This document shows positions 16,755 through 24,098 of a stretch of DNA of 33,922 nt, piece by piece. The notes beneath the pieces were generated by a model that worked only from the letters and a program-made list of their open reading frames with translations, was not told where the DNA came from and searched no databases. The stretch is from Pigmentiphaga sp. (lineage in GTDB: Bacteria > Pseudomonadota > Gammaproteobacteria > Burkholderiales > Burkholderiaceae_B): the NCBI RefSeq assembly GCF_019689535.1, contig NZ_JADGHH010000008.1:1-33922 (forward strand), in the 5' to 3' direction. The stretch's first letter is position 1, and each line of letters starts with the position of its first letter. The position numbers and the translations under genes were made by a program.

Positions 16755-17039
16755 CAAGGGATTATATAGGCGGGCCCACCACCCGCGGCCGCGCGGCGCC
16801 GGGCCGGGGCGCGCAGGCTTGCCTGTATCCTAACGGTCATGCTCACGAGATCGCCTATCGCCTTGGCCGTCGAAGAAATGACCCATGCCCGCGCGAGCCG
16901 CCTGCGCACCGCGGCGGCTCCCGCATTCCCGCCCGCCCGGAGCCTTCATGCACCGGGCGCAGCCACGCACCCCGGGTGCAGTGCGCGCCGGGCCCGCAGG
17001 CGCCCCGTCCCGGGCGTGCCGCACGCATAGGAGCGGAGG
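16755..17039. other. 285 bp divergent gap between dapF and the helicase gene
   Basis: It contains the TATAAT just before dapF and, at the other end, the AGGAG (17029-17033) of the helicase gene. The middle is very GC-rich. Short open frames there have no family-like content and are not called. No clear -35 was found for either direction. Confidence 0.5.
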
Positions 17040-18686
17040 ATGGCACGCATCGTCCCAGACGGATGGCGGGAAATCAGCGCCATGGGCGCCGCCCGCCGCC
17101 AGCTCGAGACCTTGGCCACGCTAGAGAAAGGCCTGCCTGATTCCTACACGGTCTACCACGCCGTGCATTGGACGAACGTGGAACAAGGCTTTTCCGTGTA
17201 CGGCGACATCGACTTCGCGATCGTCAATGCCGCGGGAGACCTCCTGCTCATCGAGCAATTGAGCGGCTTTCTGGAAGAAACGCCCGACGGGCTGTGCAAG
17301 AAGTACCCCGGGCATAGCACCAACGTGTCCGTGCAAATCGCCCGCCAGCTCGCCGTGCTGCGCTCCCGGATGGCGCGACGGCCGCACTTGGATGCCGTCC
17401 GCATCGAGTATTTGCTCTACTGCCCGGATTACACCGTGCGCCATCCGGAGACGGCCGGCATTTCGTCCGAGCGCATCGTCGACGCGACAGAACGGGACCG
17501 CCTGTGCTCGGTCATCCAGCTGGCGCTGCCCCAGGCACCGTCCTCCCCGGCCGCGGCGGCGGTACGGCGCTTCCTGGAAGACGTGATCCAGCTCGAGCCC
17601 GACGCGAACGCGCTGGTGGGCCAGGCCCGGGCGCTCGTCACCCGTATCTCGGGTGGCCTGGCACACTGGGCGCGGCGGCTGGAATTCGAACCGTTCCGGC
17701 TGCGGGTCATCGGCACGGCTGGCTCGGGCAAGACCCAGCTCGCCCACGCCGAGTACCGCGCCGCGCTCGAGGCGGGCCGGCGTCCCCTTTACGTTTGCTT
17801 CAACCGGCCACTGGCAGACCATTTCAACAGCATTGCACCCGAAGGCGGCTTGGCATGCACCTTCCACACCCTGTGCGACAAGGTGCTTCATGCTGCGGGC
17901 CAACCGGTCGACTTCTCCGGCCCCCATGCCTTCGACGACCTGGTCGAACGGGCGGCGCGCGAGGCCGTGCCGGACCACCTGCGCTTTGACACCATCATCG
18001 TCGACGAAGGCCAGGACTTTTCGAACGAATGGCGGGATCAGGTCCTGCGCCACGCGCGGGAGGACGCGCGCATGGTCTGGCTCGAAGACCCGATGCAGAA
18101 CCTGTATGGCAAACCCGCCGTGCAGCTGCCCGGCTGGGTGACGATGCGGGCGCAGAGCAACTACCGGAGCCCGCGCAGCATCGTCAAGATGCTCGACCGC
18201 TTGCTGCCCGACGGCCTGTACATCGAGCCCCGCGGCCCCATCGCCGTCGGCGGCCTCCACGTGCAAGTCTACGAAAACGAAGCGGAACTGCTGGCCCACA
18301 CCAAGAAGGCGATCTCGCAATGCTTGGCGGCAGGCTTCAAGCGTGCCGACATCGCCGTGGTCTGTTTCCGCGGTCGAGACAGTTCCGCCTTGCTGGGCCA
18401 ATCCCAGCTCGGCCCCCACTCCATGCGAACCTTCACCGGCCGGTACGATCTGTTCGGCAAACCGGAGTTTTCGGCGGGCGAAGTGTTGATGGAGTCGGTT
18501 TACCGTTTCAAAGGCCAGGCCGCGCCCGCTGTGGTTTTTACGGAAATCGACTTCGACCAGCTTGACGAAAGGGCTGCGCGCAAGCTGTTCGTCGGCGCAA
18601 CCCGTGCCTTGCTCCGGCTGGAACTGGTGGTATCGCGCCATGCCATGGAGCACGGGCTCCAGCCCATATTGGCCGACGTCCGGTAA
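17040..18686 (+). CDS. NERD-like/superfamily 1 helicase fusion protein
   Basis: A 548-residue protein. The N-terminal part (about 20-115) looks like a nuclease-related NERD domain: YGDIDFAIVNAAGDLLLIEQLSG, with the acidic residues Asp58 and Glu72. The expected ExK Lys is Leu74, so nuclease activity is doubtful. The helicase part has Walker A GTAGSGKT (225-232), the Q/CFNRPL and CTFHTLCDKVL segments, motif II VDEGQDF (321-327), a GDP-like motif III (LEDPMQNLYG), motif IV SNYRSPRSI, and late motifs YRFKGQAAPAVVF and FVGATRALLRLEL (518 on). It belongs with UvrD/PcrA-like ATPases and presumably translocates on nucleic acid. AGGAG precedes the ATG by 6 bases. Role unknown; DNA repair or defence are options. 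It stands alone between dapF and the first accessory block. Confidence 0.8.
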   Translation: MARIVPDGWREISAMGAARRQLETLATLEKGLPDSYTVYHAVHWTNVEQGFSVYGDIDFAIVNAAGDLLLIEQLSGFLEETPDGLCKKYPGHSTNVSVQIARQLAVLRSRMARRPHLDAVRIEYLLYCPDYTVRHPETAGISSERIVDATERDRLCSVIQLALPQAPSSPAAAAVRRFLEDVIQLEPDANALVGQARALVTRISGGLAHWARRLEFEPFRLRVIGTAGSGKTQLAHAEYRAALEAGRRPLYVCFNRPLADHFNSIAPEGGLACTFHTLCDKVLHAAGQPVDFSGPHAFDDLVERAAREAVPDHLRFDTIIVDEGQDFSNEWRDQVLRHAREDARMVWLEDPMQNLYGKPAVQLPGWVTMRAQSNYRSPRSIVKMLDRLLPDGLYIEPRGPIAVGGLHVQVYENEAELLAHTKKAISQCLAAGFKRADIAVVCFRGRDSSALLGQSQLGPHSMRTFTGRYDLFGKPEFSAGEVLMESVYRFKGQAAPAVVFTEIDFDQLDERAARKLFVGATRALLRLELVVSRHAMEHGLQPILADVR

Positions 18687-18696
18687 CCGGCCCTAG

Positions 18697-19683
18697 TTAC
18701 TCGGCCGAGACCTTCACGCCGGCGCGCTGGATCACCTTGCCCCATTTCGCGGCGTCGCTCACGATGAGGGCGCCGAAGTCCCGGGGGGCATTGGCCACGA
18801 CCTCGCCACCGACGGCGGTCATGATCTGTTTTTTCACTTCCGGCTGGCCAAGGATGCGGACGAGCGCGGCGTGCAAGATGCGCACGGCCTCGTCGGGGGT
18901 CCCTCGAGGAGCGACCAGTCCGTACCAGACACTGGCTTCGAAGCCCGGCACGCCGCTTTCGGCCACCGTCGGGATCGAGGGATAACCGGAGAGACGCGTC
19001 AAAGACGTCACGCCCAGCACGCGCGCCTTGCCGCTGTTGGCGATGGGCATCACGTCATTGCCGAAAATCATCTGTATCACGCCCGCCGCCAGCTCATTGT
19101 TGCGCGTGGCGGTGGCCTTGTAGGGAACGTGCACCGTCTGCACGCCCGCCATGTCGTTGAATAATTCCGCCGCCAAGTGCGACGACGTACCGGTGCCGGA
19201 TGAACCGACGTTCAGCGCCCGCGGCCGCTCCTTGGCCAGGGCGATCAGCTCCTGGACGGTTCGGGCCGGCACCGAGGCGTTGACGGCAAGGAAAAACGGC
19301 GTGGAGGCCACGACCGTAATCGGCGTGAAGTCATTCACCGGGTCATAGCGCAATTGCCCGTAGAGGGCAGGATTGATCGACAGCGTGGTGACGGTCGCCA
19401 TCAAGAGGGTATACCCGTCGCCCGGCGCGCGGGCGACCTGCTCGGCAGCGAGCATCGTGCTGGCGCCCGGACGGTTCTCGACGATGACGGCCTGGTTCAA
19501 TTCATGGGCGAGCTTGTCGGCGACAATGCGCGACAACTGGTCGGCCGCACCCCCCGGCGCATGGGCGCAGACGATGCGTACCGGCTTGTCCGGATACTCC
19601 GCCCTGGCGGCGCCCAGTCCCGCGAGAGCCAGACAGATCGACCACGGGAGAAAATGCAATACGCGAGAATTGCGGCCCTTCAT
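18697..19683 (-). CDS. Bug-family (TctC) tripartite tricarboxylate transporter receptor
   Basis: A 328-residue periplasmic solute-binding protein. The signal peptide ends at AARA before EYPDKPVRIV. The two-lobed TctC/Bug fold shows APGGAADQLSRIVADKL, VIVENRPGAST, DGYTLLMATVTTLSINPALY, GSSGTGTSSHLAAELF and IPTVAESGVPGFEASVWYGL. Bug proteins bind carboxylates or similar anions; the ligand is not predictable here. ATG at 19683 is chosen because GGAGA (19695-19691) is 7 bases away; ATG at 19689 is too close. No TctA/TctB genes lie nearby. Divergent from the LysR gene at 19873, its probable regulator. Confidence 0.92.
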   Translation of the reverse strand: MKGRNSRVLHFLPWSICLALAGLGAARAEYPDKPVRIVCAHAPGGAADQLSRIVADKLAHELNQAVIVENRPGASTMLAAEQVARAPGDGYTLLMATVTTLSINPALYGQLRYDPVNDFTPITVVASTPFFLAVNASVPARTVQELIALAKERPRALNVGSSGTGTSSHLAAELFNDMAGVQTVHVPYKATATRNNELAAGVIQMIFGNDVMPIANSGKARVLGVTSLTRLSGYPSIPTVAESGVPGFEASVWYGLVAPRGTPDEAVRILHAALVRILGQPEVKKQIMTAVGGEVVANAPRDFGALIVSDAAKWGKVIQRAGVKVSAE

Positions 19684-19836
19684 GATCATGTCTCCGGTCG
19701 TTGCTGTTATAGTCGGACCGTCCGGCACGAGGCCGGGACAGTTCAGCCAGTCGCCGCCCCGCGCTGCCGTCGACGAACGGCGCAACGCCTAGACGGCAGG
19801 GCTTACTGTGTAAAAGAAGCAGCTCGCGCACAATCC

Positions 19837-19856
19837 ATTTAATCTCATGAGGTTGT
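19837..19856. promoter_or_regulatory. Candidate LysR operator dyad (block 1)
   Basis: The perfect 8 bp palindrome CTCATGAG (19844-19851), extending imperfectly to 14 bp, sits in the divergent Bug/LysR spacer just before the LysR coding start. LysR regulators usually bind such dyads near their own promoter. Assignment is by position only. If GTG 19855 were the true start the dyad would abut it. Confidence 0.35.
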
Positions 19857-19872
19857 GAGTTTTCTTCATACG

Positions 19873-20817
19873 ATGCGACGGCTTCCCCCTCTGAACGCCA
19901 TCCGCGCCTTCGAAGCAGCTGCGCGCCACCTGAGCTTTACCAAGGCCGCCAACGAACTCTGCGTCACGCACGGCGCGGTGAGCCGCCAGGTGGCCGCGCT
20001 GGAAAGCCATCTCGGCCTCGCGCTCTTCCACCGGTCCAACCACCAAATACAACTCACCGAAGAAGGCCGCGCCCTGCTCTCGGAGGTCGGCCCGGCGCTG
20101 GATCGCATCGCGCTCTCTACGTATGCGTTGACACGCAAGGCGGGGCGCGTCGTGCTGGCCGTGAACGCGCCGCCCACCTTTACGATGAAATGGCTCATCC
20201 CGCGGCTGTCGGGCTTTCAGCGGAGGCATCCTGAAGTCGAATTACGCCTGACGACGGGCATCGCCGCGGTCGAAACGATGGCGCTGCCCGAACTCGATGC
20301 GGTCATTCGCCGACTAAGCGGCCCCCTGCCCCGGTTCTCCTGCCACGAATTCCTGCGCACCAACCTCGTGGCCGTTTGCGCGCCGGAAATCCTGGAAACG
20401 GCGCCAATAAGGGAAGCGCGGGACTTACGGCACCACACGCTGCTGTACGCATCGACGCACCCGCACGCCTGGGAGCAATGGTTCGCCGCCGCCGGCCTGG
20501 AAACAGTCGCCCCGGGTGGCACCTTGATGTTCGAAGAGATGTACTTTGCGCACCAAGCCGCCGTGGACGGACTCGGCATCGCCTTGGTGCCCGAACCGCT
20601 GGCCATCGACGACCTTGCCGCCGGCCGTCTCGCGGCGCCGCTGGGCGCGCCCAAGGTCTACGACCCGAGTTATTTCCTCATTGTGTCGCCGCATGCCCGC
20701 CACCGCGACCTGCTGGACGACTTCCTCGCGTGGCTGCAGGAACAAGGGATCGAGTCGGACAAACTTTGCGAGGAAGTGCTGGGCGCGGTGCGAAGCGGCG
20801 CTGCAAGCACGGCGTGA
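19873..20817 (+). CDS. LysR-family transcriptional regulator (GcvA-like)
   Basis: A 314-residue regulator. The N-terminal winged helix is of the GcvA type: RRLPPLNAIRAFEAAARHLSFTKAANELCVTHGAVSRQVAALE, then ALFHRSNHQIQLTEEG. The effector domain includes FTMKWLIPRLSGFQRRHPEVELRL, and VDGLGIALVPEPL near the end. Start choice: ATG 19873 gives the usual N-terminus; GTG 19855 would add MSFLHT. Neither has a good ribosome site. It lies divergent to the Bug gene and convergent with the CoA-transferase/dehydratase operon (40 bp gap), and is the only regulator in block 1. Which genes it controls is inferred. Confidence 0.88.
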   Translation: MRRLPPLNAIRAFEAAARHLSFTKAANELCVTHGAVSRQVAALESHLGLALFHRSNHQIQLTEEGRALLSEVGPALDRIALSTYALTRKAGRVVLAVNAPPTFTMKWLIPRLSGFQRRHPEVELRLTTGIAAVETMALPELDAVIRRLSGPLPRFSCHEFLRTNLVAVCAPEILETAPIREARDLRHHTLLYASTHPHAWEQWFAAAGLETVAPGGTLMFEEMYFAHQAAVDGLGIALVPEPLAIDDLAAGRLAAPLGAPKVYDPSYFLIVSPHARHRDLLDDFLAWLQEQGIESDKLCEEVLGAVRSGAASTA

Positions 20818-20856
20818 CGTGCCCGCCGCAGCCGCTCCGCTATAGAAACGCCGGGC

Positions 20857-21189
20857 TCAGATCAAGCGCGCATACCCGACCAGGGTCTTGCCGAACTGGG
20901 ACTCACACTGCGCCTGGCCCTCGTCGTCGAGCGACACTTTCAACTCATCGCCGGGACACACCGGTGCGATGAACTTGACCGAAATCTCACCGCGGTAGTG
21001 CCAGTCCTTGCCGTACTTGCGGGCCGCCAAATCGGCAACGTATGCCAGGTACATCAGGCCGTGGCCCAGGGTTCCGCGAAAGCCGCGCTTGCGGGCGTAT
21101 TCCGGGTCGTAGTGCAGGATGTCGTTGTCGCCGTTGAGCCGTCCATAGGCGTCGAACATGTCCTGGGTCTGGGGAATGATCCGTTCCAT
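20857..21189 (-). CDS. MaoC-like hot-dog dehydratase, C-terminal-type half
   Basis: A 110-residue single hot-dog domain. The hydratase signature is present: FDAYGRLNGDNDILHYDPEYARKRGFRGTLGHGLM, with catalytic Asp and His of the R-hydratase type. Next comes SVKFIAPVCPGDEL. It probably pairs with the upstream hot-dog protein to make one enoyl-CoA hydratase/dehydratase, as the two halves of mesaconyl-CoA-hydratase-like enzymes do. The ATG at 21189 has AGGA about 6 bases before it; ATG 21201 overlaps the previous stop and is possible. Third gene of the CaiB-MaoC-MaoC operon. Confidence 0.87.
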   Translation of the reverse strand: MERIIPQTQDMFDAYGRLNGDNDILHYDPEYARKRGFRGTLGHGLMYLAYVADLAARKYGKDWHYRGEISVKFIAPVCPGDELKVSLDDEGQAQCESQFGKTLVGYARLI

Positions 21190-21197
21190 GGTTGTCC

Positions 21198-21647
21198 TCA
21201 TTCCGGAAAAGCGGAGGTGTGCAGGATGCGGGTCAGCTTCTGGCCGTCGTCCCGCGTGAAGTCGACCGAGTAGCATATGTATTTCCGGCCTTTCTTCTCG
21301 TACTTGTCCTCGACCTTGCCCGTGCCGACCACGACCGTGTCTTCATCGGCCCAGATGGGATGGTAGAAGGTGAAGGTGTTGCCGATCATGATGCCGCCCT
21401 GCTGGGGCGGATATTTGCGATACATCACGGCCATCAGGTAGACGGCCACGACATTGGGCGGCGCAGCGCGGCGCCCATCGATCACATAGGCCTCGGGCGT
21501 CGCGTTCACGACAGACATGTACTCGTCGATGACGTCCGGCGTGATCGTGAAGCGCAACTCGGGAAACTCCGCGCCCACTTGCCAATCCTTGTACAGCGCT
21601 GCAGGCAAGTCGCCTTCCCGGGGCTTGATTTCGCTAGGTCGCGTCAT
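21198..21647 (-). CDS. MaoC-like hot-dog dehydratase, N-terminal-type half
   Basis: A 149-residue protein with the N-terminal-type hot-dog of bacterial hydratases (FAS1_DH/MaoC_dehydrat_N style): LYKDWQVGAEFPELRFTITPDVIDEYMSVVN, AAPPNVVAVYLMAVMYRKYPPQQGG and TFTFYHPIWADEDTVVVGTGKVEDKYEKKGRKYICYSVDF. It lacks the catalytic Asp/His loop, which the next gene carries, so a heterodimer is likely. GGAGG lies 6-7 bases before the ATG. The ATG overlaps the CoA-transferase stop by 4 bp (ATGA), and its own stop lies 8 bp before the next ATG. Confidence 0.85.
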   Translation of the reverse strand: MTRPSEIKPREGDLPAALYKDWQVGAEFPELRFTITPDVIDEYMSVVNATPEAYVIDGRRAAPPNVVAVYLMAVMYRKYPPQQGGIMIGNTFTFYHPIWADEDTVVVGTGKVEDKYEKKGRKYICYSVDFTRDDGQKLTRILHTSAFPE

Positions 21648-22846
21648 GCTCTTCCTCCTTCGGAAATCACTCGTTGTTGAACCAAGGTGTCGATCGCGGC
21701 ATCGTCGTAACCGCACAGTCGCCGCAATAGATCGCGGGTGTCCCCGCCCAAGGCGGGCGGATAGGAAAGAGGCTGGCCCCCTTCGTACTTGAACGGGTTG
21801 CCGAGGAAGCGCATGGGTCGGCCGGACCGGGGATGGGGCAGCTCCTCCACCATGGCGCGCATCTTGGCCAGCGGCTGGGCGACGGCCTGCGCGACGTCAT
21901 TGACCGGTGCGGCCGGCACGCGCTTGGCGAACAGCTCCTCGCCCCATTGCGCCGAACTCTTGGCGGCGAACACCTCGTTCAGGATCTCCGTGAGCGCATC
22001 CACGTTCTCGATGCGGTCCTTGGCTTCCTTGAACCGGGGATCGCTGGCGAGGTCCTCGCGCCCGATCGCCGCGCAGAACGTCCGCCAGAACTGCTGCCCC
22101 GTGGGCGAAATGGCGATGTAGCGCCCGTCCAGGCAGCGATAGATGTCGCTGGGCGCGATGACGGGGTGGCGCGCACCGTTCGCGGCAGGTACCTCGCCAG
22201 AAAGAAAATAGTTCTGCGCTTGCCAAGTCAACAGCGCCAATTGGCAGTCGAGCAGTGATACCTGCACCAGCTCCCCACGGCCTTCGCGCAGGGCCTTCAG
22301 CATGCCGCCGACGCAGGCCAGCGCGAGATACAGGCCTCCGGCCAAGTCGGCGATCTGGTAGCCCACTCTTACTGGCTTGCCATCGCGCTCTCCCGTGATG
22401 CTCATCACGCCTCCCAACGCTTGCACGATCAAGTCAAACGCGGGGGCGTTGGAAAACGGGGGCTGGTCGTGCAGGCCGATTAGCTGGGCGATGCACAGCC
22501 GGGGGTTCACCGCCAGCAGGGAGTCTTTGTCCAAGCCGAGGCGCTGGGGAACGTCCGGCGCGAAGCCGTAGAGCATGGCATGGCTGCGCCGGACGAGGTC
22601 GTACAGGACTTCGCGTCCGCGGGGGTGCTTGAGATCCAGCGCAATGCTTTTCTTGCCGCGATTGACTGACAGGAAAAATCCCGGGTCGCCCTCGAACTCC
22701 ATGGCGTGCCGGGACACCTGCCGCGCCAAGTCGCCTTCCAGCGGCTCGACTTTGACGACCTCCGCGCCCAGTTGCGCCAACAACTGGCCCGCGAAAGGCC
22801 CCCCCAGCACCCAGGTGAGATCCAGGACGGTGAACGATGAAAGCAT
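21644..22846 (-). CDS. CaiB/BaiF family CoA-transferase (family III)
   Basis: A 400-residue enzyme moving CoA between carboxylic acids. Typical strings: VLDLTWVLGGPFAGQLLAQLGAEVVKVEPLEGDLAR, NRGKKSIALDLKHPRGREVLYDLV, the catalytic Asp in NAPAFDLIVQALGGVMSITG, YQIADLAGGLYLALACVGGML and a conserved C-terminal FKYEGG. AGGAGA lies just before the ATG. With the two hot-dog halves it forms a three-gene operon that would activate an acid as CoA ester and hydrate or dehydrate it. Together with the Bug receptor and LysR of the block this suggests use of an organic acid; the substrate is unknown. Confidence 0.93.
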   Translation of the reverse strand: MLSSFTVLDLTWVLGGPFAGQLLAQLGAEVVKVEPLEGDLARQVSRHAMEFEGDPGFFLSVNRGKKSIALDLKHPRGREVLYDLVRRSHAMLYGFAPDVPQRLGLDKDSLLAVNPRLCIAQLIGLHDQPPFSNAPAFDLIVQALGGVMSITGERDGKPVRVGYQIADLAGGLYLALACVGGMLKALREGRGELVQVSLLDCQLALLTWQAQNYFLSGEVPAANGARHPVIAPSDIYRCLDGRYIAISPTGQQFWRTFCAAIGREDLASDPRFKEAKDRIENVDALTEILNEVFAAKSSAQWGEELFAKRVPAAPVNDVAQAVAQPLAKMRAMVEELPHPRSGRPMRFLGNPFKYEGGQPLSYPPALGGDTRDLLRRLCGYDDAAIDTLVQQRVISEGGRA

Positions 22847-22862
22847 GGTCTCCTCGCGCTTG

Positions 22863-22992
22863 CGTGATTCTCACGGCCGGCCCGATGCCGGCGCCGGCCA
22901 GACGAATCATGCGTAGCGCGCAGGGTGCGCTCAATCGAAATAGTGAGGGAGGGTCGTGAGCGAAACTCACATCGGCGCCGCGGGGGCGGCGC
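22863..22992. promoter_or_regulatory. Two GTGA/TCAC dyads and a GC hairpin between CaiB and lpxL
   Basis: CGTGA-TTC-TCACG (22863-22875) lies 17 bp upstream of the CoA-transferase start; GTGAG-CGAAA-CTCAC (22956-22970) lies further up. Both are perfect. They share the GTGA/TCAC half-site and could be operators for the operon. A 7 bp hairpin (22975-22981 with 22986-22992, loop GGGG) lies 23 bp after the lpxL stop and may end lpxL, though no T-run follows. Confidence 0.35.
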
Positions 22993-23014
22993 GACGGGCA
23001 TGCGGGCGCGGCAG

Positions 23015-23860
23015 CTACGCCGCCGGCGGGGCTTCGCCGCGAGGCGCCTTGTACCGGTTGTAGCCCCAGAGATATTGCTCAGGGCAACGCCGTATCATCG
23101 ACTCCATGCCGGCATTGACCCACGCAGCCTGGGCCTCGGGCGTCTCGGGCACCGGCCCGGGCCACCGCACGAAATGAATCTTCCATCCCTGGGCGCCGGG
23201 CAGGCGCTCGCCCGCTGCGAGCACCACCGCTGCCCCGGTCTGGGAAGCCAGCCGTCCCGGCAACACCATGGAGAACGCGGGCCGGCCGAAAAACGGCGCC
23301 CAAACGCCCTCGCCGTTGCCCGGCACCTGGTCCGGCAAGATGCCGACCGCCTCGCCCTTGCGCAAGGCGCGCACCAGCTGGCGCACGCCCTGCAGATTGG
23401 CCGGCGCCGTATCGAGGTTGGGGCCGCGCCGCCCGCCTTCGACCAGCTGCGCTACCCAGGCCTTGCGCGGCGGCCGGTACAGCACCGTGATCGGACCGCC
23501 CCGATGGGCGTAATAGCGGGCGGCAACCTCGAAGCACCCCAGGTGCGGCGTCAGGAAGACGATGCCCTTGCCCTCGTCAAGCGCAGCCTGCACGACGTCC
23601 CAGTCATCGGTATGGCACTCGGCCAAGGCCTGGTCGGGCCGGAACCAGACACGCGGGATCTCCAGCGCCCCTTCCCCGGCAGCCGCAGCCGACCGGCGGA
23701 CGAAAGCCTCGCCTGCATAGCCGGCAAGGGCGGCGTTGGCGCGAAGGCGCGCGGCGTAGTCGGAGGAACTCCGGTAGACCAAGAGCCCCAGCCAGCGTCC
23801 AAGGCGATGCAACCACCGCAGGGGCAGCCGGGCGAGTAAACGATAAAGAGTCAGAAACAT
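23015..23860 (-). CDS. lpxL: Lipid A biosynthesis lauroyl/myristoyl acyltransferase, LpxL/HtrB family
   Basis: A 281-residue inner-membrane-associated acyltransferase that adds a secondary acyl chain to lipid A precursor. An N-terminal hydrophobic/basic helix (LTLYRLLARLPLRWLHRLGRWLGLLVY) anchors it. The catalytic HxxxxE-type motif is HLGCFE, followed by TVLYRPPRKAWVAQLV, VGILPDQVPGNGEGVWAPFFGRPAFSM and the C-terminal PEQYLWGYNRYK. The acyl chain and position used cannot be read from sequence. It is divergent from metK (238 bp between). The lpxL-metK pair is a known neighbourhood in Burkholderiales. Confidence 0.9.
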   Translation of the reverse strand: MFLTLYRLLARLPLRWLHRLGRWLGLLVYRSSSDYAARLRANAALAGYAGEAFVRRSAAAAGEGALEIPRVWFRPDQALAECHTDDWDVVQAALDEGKGIVFLTPHLGCFEVAARYYAHRGGPITVLYRPPRKAWVAQLVEGGRRGPNLDTAPANLQGVRQLVRALRKGEAVGILPDQVPGNGEGVWAPFFGRPAFSMVLPGRLASQTGAAVVLAAGERLPGAQGWKIHFVRWPGPVPETPEAQAAWVNAGMESMIRRCPEQYLWGYNRYKAPRGEAPPAA

Positions 23861-23910
23861 CGATCGGGGATTCGAAAACGACAGGGATGGGCCACCCAGG
23901 GATTTTCCCC

Positions 23911-23916
23911 TAAAAT
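23911..23916 (+). promoter_or_regulatory. -10 element of the metK leader
   Basis: TAAAAT at 23911-23916 matches the -10 consensus in 5 of 6 bases. A start 6-8 bases downstream would be at about 23922, exactly at the 5' arm of the riboswitch-like P1 stem. No convincing -35 is seen. Confidence 0.45.
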
Positions 23917-23921
23917 AACGG

Positions 23922-24006
23922 AGATCGCCGAGTTAACAGACAACTTGCGGGGCGATCGCGGCGCCGGCTCCCGGCGCGCGCATAAATGCCGCTAAAGCGT
24001 CGCTGC
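23922..24006 (+). promoter_or_regulatory. SAM-II-like pseudoknot riboswitch upstream of metK
   Basis: P1 pairs GATCGCC (23923-23929) with GGCGATC (23951-23957). Loop 1 GAGTTAA follows the P1 5' arm directly, close to GATTTAA of SAM-II. A pseudoknot can form: GCGG (23947-23950), next to the P1 3' arm, with CCGC (23989-23992), and CAGAC (23937-23941) with GTC/TG in 23999-24005 around a 2-base bulge. The conserved strings TTGC (23945), ATAAATG (23982-23988) and GCTAAA (23991-23996) occur in SAM-II order. Unlike classical SAM-II, a 7 bp GC hairpin (23961-23967 with 23971-23977) is inserted between P1 and ATAAATG. SAM-II binds SAM to repress; here it would give feedback on SAM synthesis. A 92-base leader follows to metK. 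Covariance support is untested. Confidence 0.62.
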
Positions 24007-24098
24007 TCGAAACCGGTCCCAGACCGACGTGCAACACGCCGCGGAACCGATAGCCGGCTCGCCCTTCGCACGCCGGTCAGCTTTTAAAGGACTATCGA

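Noticed and set aside
17121-18653. 510-codon open frame antisense to the helicase gene
   Set aside because: Shadow of a gene with clear helicase motifs.
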